Shown piece by piece: positions 8,665 through 15,932 of a stretch of 64,000 bases of DNA. The translations under genes and the position numbers were made by a program. This stretch comes from Palleronia sediminis (GTDB lineage: Bacteria > Pseudomonadota > Alphaproteobacteria > Rhodobacterales > Rhodobacteraceae): the NCBI RefSeq assembly GCF_004358695.1, contig NZ_SNAA01000005.1, positions 124,001 to 188,000 of the forward strand. The letters run 5' to 3'. A model generated the notes under the pieces. That model did not search any database, was not told where the DNA came from, and worked only from the letters and a program-made list of their open reading frames with translations. Within the stretch, counting starts at the first letter, position 1, and each line of letters begins with the position of its first letter.

Positions 8665-9918
8665 ATGTCGCGTCTGGTGATGAAATTCGGGGGCACCTCG
8701 GTCGCGACGCTCGACCGCATCCGGCGCGCGGCCAAGCGCGTCGGGCGCGAGGTGGCCAACGGGCACGAGGTGATCGTGATCGTCTCGGCGATGGCCGGCA
8801 AGACGAACGAGCTCGTCGGCTGGGTGAACGAGACCTCGCCCTTTTACGATGCGCGCGAATACGATGCCGTCGTGAGCTCGGGCGAGAACGTGACCGCCGG
8901 GCTCATGGCGCTGACGCTTCAGGAAATGGACGTGCCGGCGCGGTCGTGGCAGGGCTGGCAGGTGCCGGTTCAGACGACGGGCGCGCACGGCGCCGCCCGG
9001 ATCGAGGCGATCCCGACCGCCAATCTCGACGCGCGGTTCGCCGACGGCATGAAGGTCGCGGTGATCGCGGGCTTTCAGGGGATCAGCCCCGAGGGGCGGA
9101 TCACCACGCTGGGCCGCGGCGGGTCCGACACCACCGCCGTCGCCTTTGCCGCCGCCTTCGACGCGGTGCGCTGCGATATCTATACCGATGTCGACGGGGT
9201 CTATACCACCGATCCGCGCATCACCTCCAAGGCGCGCAAGCTCGACCGGATCGCCTTCGAGGAGATGCTCGAACTGGCGTCGCTGGGGGCCAAGGTGCTC
9301 CAGACCCGCTCGGTCGAGCTGGCGATGCGCTATGGCGTCAAGCTGCGGGTGCTCAGCTCTTTCGACGAATACGACGAGACCGCGGGCACGCTGGTCTGCC
9401 AGGAGGACGAGATCGTGGAAAATAACGTGGTGAGCGGCGTCGCCTATTCGCGCGACGAGGCCAAGATGACCCTGCTCAACGTCGACGACAAGCCCGGCAT
9501 CGCCGCCGCGATCTTCGGACCGCTGGCCGAGGCGGGCGTCAATGTCGACATGATCGTGCAGAACATTTCCGAAGGCGGGCAGACGGACATGACGTTCTCC
9601 TGCCCCATCGACCAGGTCAAGCGCGCCACCCAGGCCATGGAGGGCGCCAAGGCGTCGGGCGGCATCGCCTATACCGACCTCGTCGCCGATACCGAGGTCG
9701 CCAAGGTGTCGGTCGTGGGCATCGGGATGCGGTCCCATACCGGCGTCGCGGCCCACATGTTCAAGGCGCTGCGCGACGAGAACGTGAACATCAAGGTCAT
9801 CACCACCTCCGAGATCAAGATCTCGGTGCTGATCGACCGCAAGTACATGGAGCTTGCCGTGCAGGCGCTGCACGACACCTTCGGGCTCGAGAAACTGGGC
9901 GGCGGGCTCGAATCCTGA
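8665..9918 (+). CDS. lysC: Aspartate kinase
   Basis: Phosphorylates aspartate, the first step to lysine, threonine, methionine and diaminopimelate. The 417-residue protein starts MSRLVMKFGGTSVA with the conserved KFGGTS motif at residues 7-12. The kinase domain extends to about residue 245 (GRGGSDTTAVAFAA, YTDVDGVYTTDPR), followed by two ACT regulatory domains (about 265-335 and 345-410) with LLNVDDKPGIAA and VSVVGIGMRSHTGVAA. The tandem ACT pair suggests feedback inhibition by lysine and/or threonine. ATG 8665 has an AGGAAAGG ribosome site. It lies upstream of ptsP with a 91-base gap. Confidence 0.96.
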   Translation: MSRLVMKFGGTSVATLDRIRRAAKRVGREVANGHEVIVIVSAMAGKTNELVGWVNETSPFYDAREYDAVVSSGENVTAGLMALTLQEMDVPARSWQGWQVPVQTTGAHGAARIEAIPTANLDARFADGMKVAVIAGFQGISPEGRITTLGRGGSDTTAVAFAAAFDAVRCDIYTDVDGVYTTDPRITSKARKLDRIAFEEMLELASLGAKVLQTRSVELAMRYGVKLRVLSSFDEYDETAGTLVCQEDEIVENNVVSGVAYSRDEAKMTLLNVDDKPGIAAAIFGPLAEAGVNVDMIVQNISEGGQTDMTFSCPIDQVKRATQAMEGAKASGGIAYTDLVADTEVAKVSVVGIGMRSHTGVAAHMFKALRDENVNIKVITTSEIKISVLIDRKYMELAVQALHDTFGLEKLGGGLES

Positions 9919-10009
9919 GCCGGGCCGGGCGCGCGCGGGCGCAGCTCCGGCCTTGCTCCGCGCCACGCCGCGCCGCAACCTACACCCCAGCACGAACGGG
10001 ACGGGCCGG

Positions 10010-12268
10010 ATGCCGAACACTTCCGACAGCGCGAGCCGAAAGCTGCTCCAGCGGCTGCGCCAGGCGCTGGCCGAGGACAGCGCGGGCCAGGCGCGGCTCG
10101 ACAGCATCACCACGATCATCGCGCAGCAGATGGAGACCGAGGTCTGCTCGATCTACCTGTTCCGCGACCCCGAGACGCTCGAACTCTGCGCGACCGAGGG
10201 GCTGAACAAGGAAGCCGTACACAAGACGCGCCTGCGCCTCGGCGAGGGGCTGGTGGGCCGCGTCGCGCGGCTGGGGCGCAACATCAACGCCGCCGACGCG
10301 CCGTCGGTGCGCGGGTTCCGCTACATGCCCGAAACCGGCGAAGAGGCGTATTCCTCGTTCCTCGGCATCCCGATCCAGCGGCTGGGCGACCGGTTGGGCG
10401 TGCTTGTGGTGCAATCGCGCGAGGCGCGCAGCTATTCCGACGACGAGGTCTATGCGCTCGAGGTCGTGGCGATGGTGCTGGCCGAGATGACCGAGCTCGG
10501 CGCCTTTGTCGGCGAGGGCAGCGCCCTGTCGGCCCGCCACCAGCACGCCGTGCTGGTCCGCGGCACCGTCGGGCAGGAGGGATCGGCCGAGGGCCATGTC
10601 TGGCTGCACGAGCCCCGCGTCGTCGTCACCAACCCCATCGCCGAGGATATCGACGCCGAGATCGTCCGCCTGACCGAGGCCGTCGAGACGCTGCGCGTTT
10701 CGGTCGACGACCTGCTCGACGGCGAGGGCATGGGCGACGGCGACCAGCGCGAAGTGCTCGAGACCTATCGCATGTTCGCCCATTCGCGCGGCTGGCTGCG
10801 TCGCATGTGCGAGGACATCAAGCGCGGGCTGTCGGCCGAGGCCGCCGTCGAGAAAGAGCAATCCATCGCCCGCCAGCGGCTCGAGAACGCGCCCGATGCC
10901 TATATGCGCGAACGGCTGACCGATCTCGACGACCTGTCGCGGCGCCTGCTGCGCATCCTGACCGGACAGGGTCAGGAAACCGGCGCCACAATGCCCGAGG
11001 ATCCCATCCTGATCGCGCGCGATATCGGGCCGGGCGAGCTGCTGGAATACGGCCGCAAGCTGAAAGGCGTCGTGCTCGAAAACGGATCGGTGGGCAGCCA
11101 TGCGGCCATCGTCGCCCGCGCGCTGGCGATCCCGCTGGTGATCCACGCCCGCGGCGTGTTGACCGAGGCGCTGAACGGCGATCCGATCCTCGTCGACGGC
11201 GAACACGGCGTCGTCCACCTGCGCCCCGAAGACACCGTCTGGGCCGCCTTCCGCGACAAGATGGCGATGCAGGCCGAGGCGCAGAAACGCTATGCCAACC
11301 TGCGCGACCTGCCCGCCGAAACGACCTGCGGCACCGTCATCGGGTTGTCGATGAACGCGGGGCTCATGGCCGATCTGCCCAGCCTCGCGGGGTCGGGCGC
11401 CGACGGGGTCGGGCTGTTCCGCACCGAGTTGCAGTTCCTCGCCAACGCCAACGTGCCCCGCCGCGGCGACCTGGCCGGGCTTTACGCGCGCGTCATGCAG
11501 GCCGCACAGGGCAAGCCGGTGGTGTTTCGCACGCTCGATATCGGCTCCGACAAGGTGCTGCCCTACATGCGGAGGCCGGAAGAGCCGAACCCCGCGCTCG
11601 GCTGGCGCGCGATCCGCGTCGCGCTCGACCGGCCGGGGGTGATGCGGATGCAGCTTCAGGCGCTGATCCGCGCCGCGGCGGGGCGGCCGCTGCACATCAT
11701 GTTCCCCTTCATCGCGCAGCTCGACGAGTTCCGGAACGCCCGCGCCCTGCTCGACGCCGAGATCGAGCGCGAGGACAAGCTGGGCCATGCGCTGCCCGCC
11801 GAGCTGCGCGTGGGCGCCATGCTCGAGACGCCCTCCATGGCCTTCGCGCCTCGCAAGTTCTTCGAGCTGGCGGATTTCATCTCGATCGGGGGCAACGACC
11901 TCAAGCAGTTCTTCTTTGCCGCCGACCGCGAGAACGAGCTGGTGCGCCGCCGCTACGACACGCTCAACACGAGCTTTCTGACGCTGATCGAGATGATCGT
12001 GAACCGCTGCAGTGATACCGGCACGCCGCTGAGTTTCTGCGGAGAGGATGCCGGCCGCCCGATCGAAGCGCTGTGCCTGAGCGCGATGGGCCTGCGCGCC
12101 CTGTCGATGCGCCCGGCCTCGATCGGGCCGGTCAAGCACCTGATCCGCCGCGTCGACCTAAGCGAGATCCGGCAGGCCATCCTCGACGCGCGCGACCGCG
12201 GCGACCAGAGCGTGCGCGGGGCGGTCAATGCCTGCCTCGCCGACATGCTGAACAACCGCCGCGCCTGA
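10010..12268 (+). CDS. ptsP: PEP-protein phosphotransferase PtsP (EI-Ntr)
   Basis: First enzyme of the nitrogen phosphotransferase relay; it passes phosphate from PEP to NPr. The 752-residue layout is that of EI-Ntr: an N-terminal GAF sensor domain (about residues 15-160), an EI N-terminal helical region, the phosphohistidine domain with GSVGSHAAIVAR (His364), and the PEP-binding TIM barrel ending in SFCGEDAGRP and LSMRPASIGPVK. The conserved cysteine in CGED is present. The GAF domain senses glutamine in characterised homologues. NPr and EIIA-Ntr genes are not in this window. Confidence 0.95.
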   Translation: MPNTSDSASRKLLQRLRQALAEDSAGQARLDSITTIIAQQMETEVCSIYLFRDPETLELCATEGLNKEAVHKTRLRLGEGLVGRVARLGRNINAADAPSVRGFRYMPETGEEAYSSFLGIPIQRLGDRLGVLVVQSREARSYSDDEVYALEVVAMVLAEMTELGAFVGEGSALSARHQHAVLVRGTVGQEGSAEGHVWLHEPRVVVTNPIAEDIDAEIVRLTEAVETLRVSVDDLLDGEGMGDGDQREVLETYRMFAHSRGWLRRMCEDIKRGLSAEAAVEKEQSIARQRLENAPDAYMRERLTDLDDLSRRLLRILTGQGQETGATMPEDPILIARDIGPGELLEYGRKLKGVVLENGSVGSHAAIVARALAIPLVIHARGVLTEALNGDPILVDGEHGVVHLRPEDTVWAAFRDKMAMQAEAQKRYANLRDLPAETTCGTVIGLSMNAGLMADLPSLAGSGADGVGLFRTELQFLANANVPRRGDLAGLYARVMQAAQGKPVVFRTLDIGSDKVLPYMRRPEEPNPALGWRAIRVALDRPGVMRMQLQALIRAAAGRPLHIMFPFIAQLDEFRNARALLDAEIEREDKLGHALPAELRVGAMLETPSMAFAPRKFFELADFISIGGNDLKQFFFAADRENELVRRRYDTLNTSFLTLIEMIVNRCSDTGTPLSFCGEDAGRPIEALCLSAMGLRALSMRPASIGPVKHLIRRVDLSEIRQAILDARDRGDQSVRGAVNACLADMLNNRRA

Positions 12269-12283
12269 CGCGCCGCCTATGGG

Positions 12284-12357
12284 CGATCCGCCTGGGGGAA
12301 GCCGGTCTCAGCCGATCCGCTTGGGGTAAAGCCTGTCTTACGCGATCCGCTTGGGAG
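12284..12357. repeat. Degenerate tandem repeat at the EcsC gene 3' end
   Basis: Three copies of a 29-30-base unit starting CGATCCGC (at 12284, 12313 and 12343) and continuing TTGGGG..AAGCC.GTCT. The third copy is the 3' end of the EcsC-family gene (codons PKRI and beyond); copies 1 and 2 lie past its stop. It looks like duplication of the gene end, with an in-frame stop in each unit. Confidence 0.7.
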
Positions 12358-13141
12358 GATCGACACGCAGCCGGAACTCCCGCAGCAGCGTCTCGACCGG
12401 CACGCCGCTGTCGCGGGCCAGCGCACGCAGGCCGAAATAGACGCGGGCCATTTCCTGGTAATAGCTGGTGAAAGCATAGTTCGTCGCCGCCCCGGCCGCG
12501 GCGCCGATCAGCGGCACCGCCTGCGCGGCGAGCTTCTGCCCCAGCACCGTGGCCAGCCGCGGCGCGACCTTCGAGATCACCCCGTGCACCGCCGGGCCCG
12601 ACAGCGCGACGCGCGTCGACAGGAACGCCATGTCGGTGCCGTCGTCGCGCGCCAGCGGCCCGGCCGCGGCAAAGACCTGCAGGCATTGCGCGCGCACCTT
12701 GGGATCGCCCGGGTCGAAATCGAGATCGGCCGCAATCCCCTGGATCGCGCGCAGCAGCACCGTCGTCGTGACCGGCAGTTCGGCCAACGCCGTCGGCAGG
12801 CCCCCCGCCCCGCCCGCGGCGCCCATCGCGGTCGTGACCACCCGGTTCAGCCAGTCGGGGCGATCGGCGATCCGGCCGCGGCTGGCCTGCGCCGCGTTCA
12901 GCGCGATCTCGAGCGCGCGCCGCGTCGCCCCGTCAAGCCCGCGCCGCACCGGCATCGGCAGTCGCGCCAGCAGATCCTCGGCCTGCCCGCCCAGCATCGA
13001 CAGCACCTGCATCCCCAAACCGTCGGCGGCATGAAACCGCAGCGCCAGCGCGTCGAGCGCAGCCGAGGTCTCGGGGGAAAGATCGTCCTCGGCCATGGCC
13101 GGGGCGGTGTCGTCGGGGCGGGATTGCGTCGATCTGGTCAT
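12338..13141 (-). CDS. EcsC family protein
   Basis: Cytosolic or membrane-associated protein with an EcsC domain (267 residues); the role is unclear in proteobacteria. The C-terminal two thirds carries the family pattern: AIQGIAADLDFDPGDPK (about residues 133-149), a helical VFAAAGP stretch, and a glycine/alanine-rich hydrophobic segment IGAAAGAATNYAF (about 216-228) before YYQEMARVYFGLR. ATG 13141 is chosen; a TTG two codons upstream is possible, and no ribosome site is obvious. Its 3' end is part of a tandem repeat. It converges on ptsP. Confidence 0.8.
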   Translation of the reverse strand: MTRSTQSRPDDTAPAMAEDDLSPETSAALDALALRFHAADGLGMQVLSMLGGQAEDLLARLPMPVRRGLDGATRRALEIALNAAQASRGRIADRPDWLNRVVTTAMGAAGGAGGLPTALAELPVTTTVLLRAIQGIAADLDFDPGDPKVRAQCLQVFAAAGPLARDDGTDMAFLSTRVALSGPAVHGVISKVAPRLATVLGQKLAAQAVPLIGAAAGAATNYAFTSYYQEMARVYFGLRALARDSGVPVETLLREFRLRVDPPKRIA

Positions 13142-13177
13142 GCGCAACAGATGGGGTGCCGCGCGGCGACTGCAAGT

Positions 13178-13680
13178 TCAGATCGCGCGCGTCACCTCTC
13201 CGCCGATCCCGTCCCAGGCACCGGGCCTCAGCGCCAGTCCCAGCACGCGGTCGGGATTGGTCGGCGGCGGCATCCGCACGTCGTCCAGCCGCGCGAAACC
13301 GAACCGCCCGTAATAGGGCGCGTCGCCCACCAGCATCACGCGCGCATGGCCCGCCCGCGCCGCGCGCCCGAGGCTTTCGCGGATCACGAGCCCGCCCAGC
13401 CCCTCGCCCTGGCGCGTGGGATGCACCGCGACCGGCCCCAGCAACAGTGCCGAATGCCCGCCGACGCGCACCGGCCAATAGCGGATCGCCGCGCCCAACG
13501 CGTATTCGTCCCGCGCGACGAGGCACAGATCCGCCTCGGGGGCGACGCCCTCGCGCAGCCGGTACGAGGACAGCGCCTCGCGGCCCGGCGCGAAACTGAG
13601 GTCGAACAGGGCCTCGACCTCGAGGCTGTCCCGCGGTGTTTCCGGCGCGATGTCGATGACGGCCCCCGTCGTTCAGGCAT
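13178..13680 (-). CDS. GNAT N-acetyltransferase with apparent start frameshift
   Basis: GCN5-related acetyltransferase resembling the YhbS type. The core shows YWPVRVG, LLGPVAVHPTRQGEGLGGLVI (acetyl-CoA loop QGEGLG) and YYGRFGF, as expected for a full domain of about 165 residues. The frame is open up to a stop at 13673-13675, but no ATG, GTG or TTG lies near the domain start; the first is a TTG at 13498, inside the domain. An ATG at 13680 would fit if one base were added in the run of five C at 13663-13667; it would then read MPERRGAVIDIAPETP. So either a real frameshift, a sequencing error or a rare ATC start. Substrate unknown. Confidence 0.7.
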
Positions 13681-13782
13681 GGCGGCGCGGCCGCGGGCGG
13701 GCCGGCGCTCATGGACTGGCGCGGCGCCTATCACGCGGCTAGACCTGCCGCAAACCCGCATGAACGCCCCTCGGAGGTCGCG

Positions 13783-14388
13783 ATGTTCTACCGCCCCCAA
13801 GACGGCCATCCGCTGCCGCACGACCCCTTCGGCGCCATCGTCGCGCCGCGCCCGATCGGGTGGATCTCGACCCGCGGGGCGGACGGGTCCGAGAACCTCG
13901 CGCCCTATTCCTTCTTCAACGCCGTGGCCTATCGCCCGCCTCAGGTGATGTTCGCCTCGACCTCGGCCAAGCGCGACCGCGGCGACACCAAGGACAGCGT
14001 CGCCAATATCCGCGAAACGGGGGTGTTCTGCTGCAACGTCGTCTCGAGCGCGCTGGCCGAGGCGATGAACGCGACCTCCGGCGCCTTGCCGCGCGACGTG
14101 GACGAGTTCGCCCATGCCGGGCTGGAGCGCGCGCCCTGCGAAACCGTCGCCTGTTCGCGCGTCGCATCGGTGCCGGCGGCGCTGGAATGCCGGCTGGTGC
14201 AGATCGTCCGCCTCGAAGGCGCGGCGAATTTCCTTGTGATCGGAGAGGTCACGGGCGTGCATCTGGACGACGCCATGATACGCGACGGCCTGCTCGACGT
14301 GACCGCCTATCGGCCGGTCGCGCGGCTCGGATACCGCGATTACGCCCGCGTCGAAGAGCTGTTCGAAATGGCGCGCCCCAAGGGCTGA
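13783..14388 (+). CDS. Flavin reductase family protein (DIM6/NTAB-like)
   Basis: A second flavin-binding, flavin-reductase-like protein (201 residues), distinct from the one at 7598. Its N-terminal PFGAIVAPRPIGWIST segment (about residues 15-30) and LAPYSFFNAVAYRPP (about 39-53) are typical of the NTAB-like branch that binds FMN in a split barrel. ATG 13783 follows a GGAGG ribosome site by 6 bases and is preferred to an in-frame start 24 codons earlier. It is a monocistronic-looking gene between the divergent GNAT gene and the convergent rpmB. The electron acceptor is unknown. Confidence 0.85.
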   Translation: MFYRPQDGHPLPHDPFGAIVAPRPIGWISTRGADGSENLAPYSFFNAVAYRPPQVMFASTSAKRDRGDTKDSVANIRETGVFCCNVVSSALAEAMNATSGALPRDVDEFAHAGLERAPCETVACSRVASVPAALECRLVQIVRLEGAANFLVIGEVTGVHLDDAMIRDGLLDVTAYRPVARLGYRDYARVEELFEMARPKG

Positions 14389-14420
14389 GGCCGGGTAGGG
14401 GCGCACTGGCCAGAGACGCG

Positions 14421-14448
14421 AAAACGCCCCGAACAGCGGTCCGGGGCG
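14421..14448 (-). terminator. Intrinsic terminator of rpmB
   Basis: On the minus strand, CGCCCCG, a 10-base loop and CGGGGCG are followed directly by TTTT. The stem is 7 bp and GC-only, and it lies 28 bases past the rpmB stop. This is the clearest Rho-independent terminator in the window. Confidence 0.75.
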
Positions 14449-14476
14449 CCTGCAACTCCGTCGAACGGTCGGGCGA

Positions 14477-14764
14477 TCAGGCCTGAAGCTGGACCTTGGC
14501 GATCTCGCGCTTGACGCGCAGGGCGTTGGGGGACAGCTCGGCATCCTTGGCCTTGGCCAGGTAGCCGTCGAGCCCGCCGCGGTGATCGACCGTGCGCAGC
14601 GCCGCCGCCGAAATCCTGAGCTTGACCGTCCGGCCCAGCGTTTCCGACATGAGCGACACGTCGTTCAGGTTGGGCAGGAAACGACGCTTGGTCTTGTTGT
14701 TGGCATGGCTGACGTTGAAGCCCGTCATCGGGCCCTTGCCGGTCAATTCGCAAACGCGCGACAT
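14477..14764 (-). CDS. rpmB: 50S ribosomal protein L28
   Basis: Structural protein of the large ribosomal subunit. The 95-residue sequence begins [27 protein letters not shown] in family fashion (first 20 residues carry the CELTGK and NVSHANN motifs) and continues RRFLPNL. No zinc-binding cysteine quartet is present; only one cysteine is seen, so this is the zinc-free form. It has its own promoter and terminator, so it is transcribed alone. Confidence 0.97.
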   Translation of the reverse strand: MSRVCELTGKGPMTGFNVSHANNKTKRRFLPNLNDVSLMSETLGRTVKLRISAAALRTVDHRGGLDGYLAKAKDAELSPNALRVKREIAKVQLQA

Positions 14765-14845
14765 GATGTCTTCCTCGTCTTCGGGTCGGGTCCGGGCACG
14801 ATCTGGGGCGCGCCGGCGGACGTGACTGTATCTCGGGTTGGCGTC

Positions 14846-14873
14846 GCGTAGTGGATCGCCCGGCCGAGGTCAA
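14846..14873 (-). promoter_or_regulatory. rpmB promoter overlapping the meaB stop
   Basis: Minus-strand -35 TTGACC (14868-14873), a 16-base spacer, -10 CTACGC (14846-14851). The meaB stop codon TGA is inside the -35 hexamer. The block is almost the same as the tatA promoter. Confidence 0.5.
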
Positions 14874-15874
14874 GCACCTTCGCCCCCCGTCCCCGCCGCG
14901 CCGAGGATCGCGCGCAGGATCTCGTCGGCGGCCGCCGCCGGCGCGACCTGCCCCGCCGCGACCGACCGGCCCAGCGCCGCCATCCGGTCGCGGGTGCCCG
15001 GATCGGCCGTGAGATGGCGCAGCAATCCCTGCCGCACCGCATCCTCGAAGGCATGGCGGTTCTGCGCCGCCCGCGTCGCGGCGAACCGCCCCGAGGCCCG
15101 GCGATGCGCCGCAAGCGCGGCCATCGCGTCCCAGGCCGCGGCCATCCCCGTCGCATCCAGCGCCGACACGGCGAGGGCTGCGGGATATCCGTCGGGGTCG
15201 CCCGCCCGGCGCCGCAAGAGCCGCAGCGCGCCCTGGTACTCGGCGCGCGTCGCTTCGGCCTGGCGGCGCATGTCGCCATCGGCCTTGTTGACGAGGATCA
15301 GGTCCGCGATCTCCATGATGCCGCGCTTGACGCCCTGAAGCTCGTCGCCCCCGCCCGGCGCCAGCAGCAGCACGAAGATATCGGTCATCTGCGCCACCAG
15401 CGTCTCGGACTGGCCCACGCCCACAGTCTCGACCACGATCAGGTCGAACCCGGCCGCCTCGCACAGGGCAATGACCTCGCGCGTGCGGCGCGCGACGCCG
15501 CCGAGCTCGGTCTGCGAGGGCGAGGGCCGGATGAAGGCCGCCGGCGCGCGGGCCAGCCGCTCCATCCGGGTCTTGTCGCCCAGGATCGAGCCGCCGCTGC
15601 GCGCCGAGGACGGATCGACCGCCAGAACCGCGACCCTGTGCCCCTCGGCCACGCGGTCCAGCCCGAACCGTTCGATAAAGGTAGATTTCCCGACCCCCGG
15701 CGTGCCCGACAACCCCAGCCGCAGCGTGTCGCGGGACGGGTCGGCCACGGCCCCGAGCAATCGCGCCGCCCGCGCGCGGTGATCGGGCCGCGCCGATTCG
15801 ACCAGCGTGATCGCGCGGGCCAGCGCCCGCCTGTCGCCCCCCAGGAGCCCCGCCTGCAATTCCGCGTCGGTCAT
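14870..15874 (-). CDS. meaB: MeaB-type GTPase, methylmalonyl-CoA mutase chaperone
   Basis: G3E-family P-loop GTPase that protects and reloads adenosylcobalamin-dependent methylmalonyl-CoA mutase. The 334-residue protein has the P-loop GTPGVGKST at residues 57-65, the DPSSARSGGSILGDKTRM switch region, VVETVGVGQSE (Walker B and switch), and NKAD for guanine specificity. The mutase gene itself is not nearby. The gene lies directly upstream of rpmB, whose promoter overlaps its stop, and diverges from hrpB. Alternative: the closely related ArgK name is used for the same family. Confidence 0.93.
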   Translation of the reverse strand: MTDAELQAGLLGGDRRALARAITLVESARPDHRARAARLLGAVADPSRDTLRLGLSGTPGVGKSTFIERFGLDRVAEGHRVAVLAVDPSSARSGGSILGDKTRMERLARAPAAFIRPSPSQTELGGVARRTREVIALCEAAGFDLIVVETVGVGQSETLVAQMTDIFVLLLAPGGGDELQGVKRGIMEIADLILVNKADGDMRRQAEATRAEYQGALRLLRRRAGDPDGYPAALAVSALDATGMAAAWDAMAALAAHRRASGRFAATRAAQNRHAFEDAVRQGLLRHLTADPGTRDRMAALGRSVAAGQVAPAAAADEILRAILGAAGTGGEGA

Positions 15875-15932
15875 GGCACCGTTCTTTCGCGCGGGTCTGG
15901 GCTTGTCCAGTGCGCCGCGCTAGGCGGGTGGG

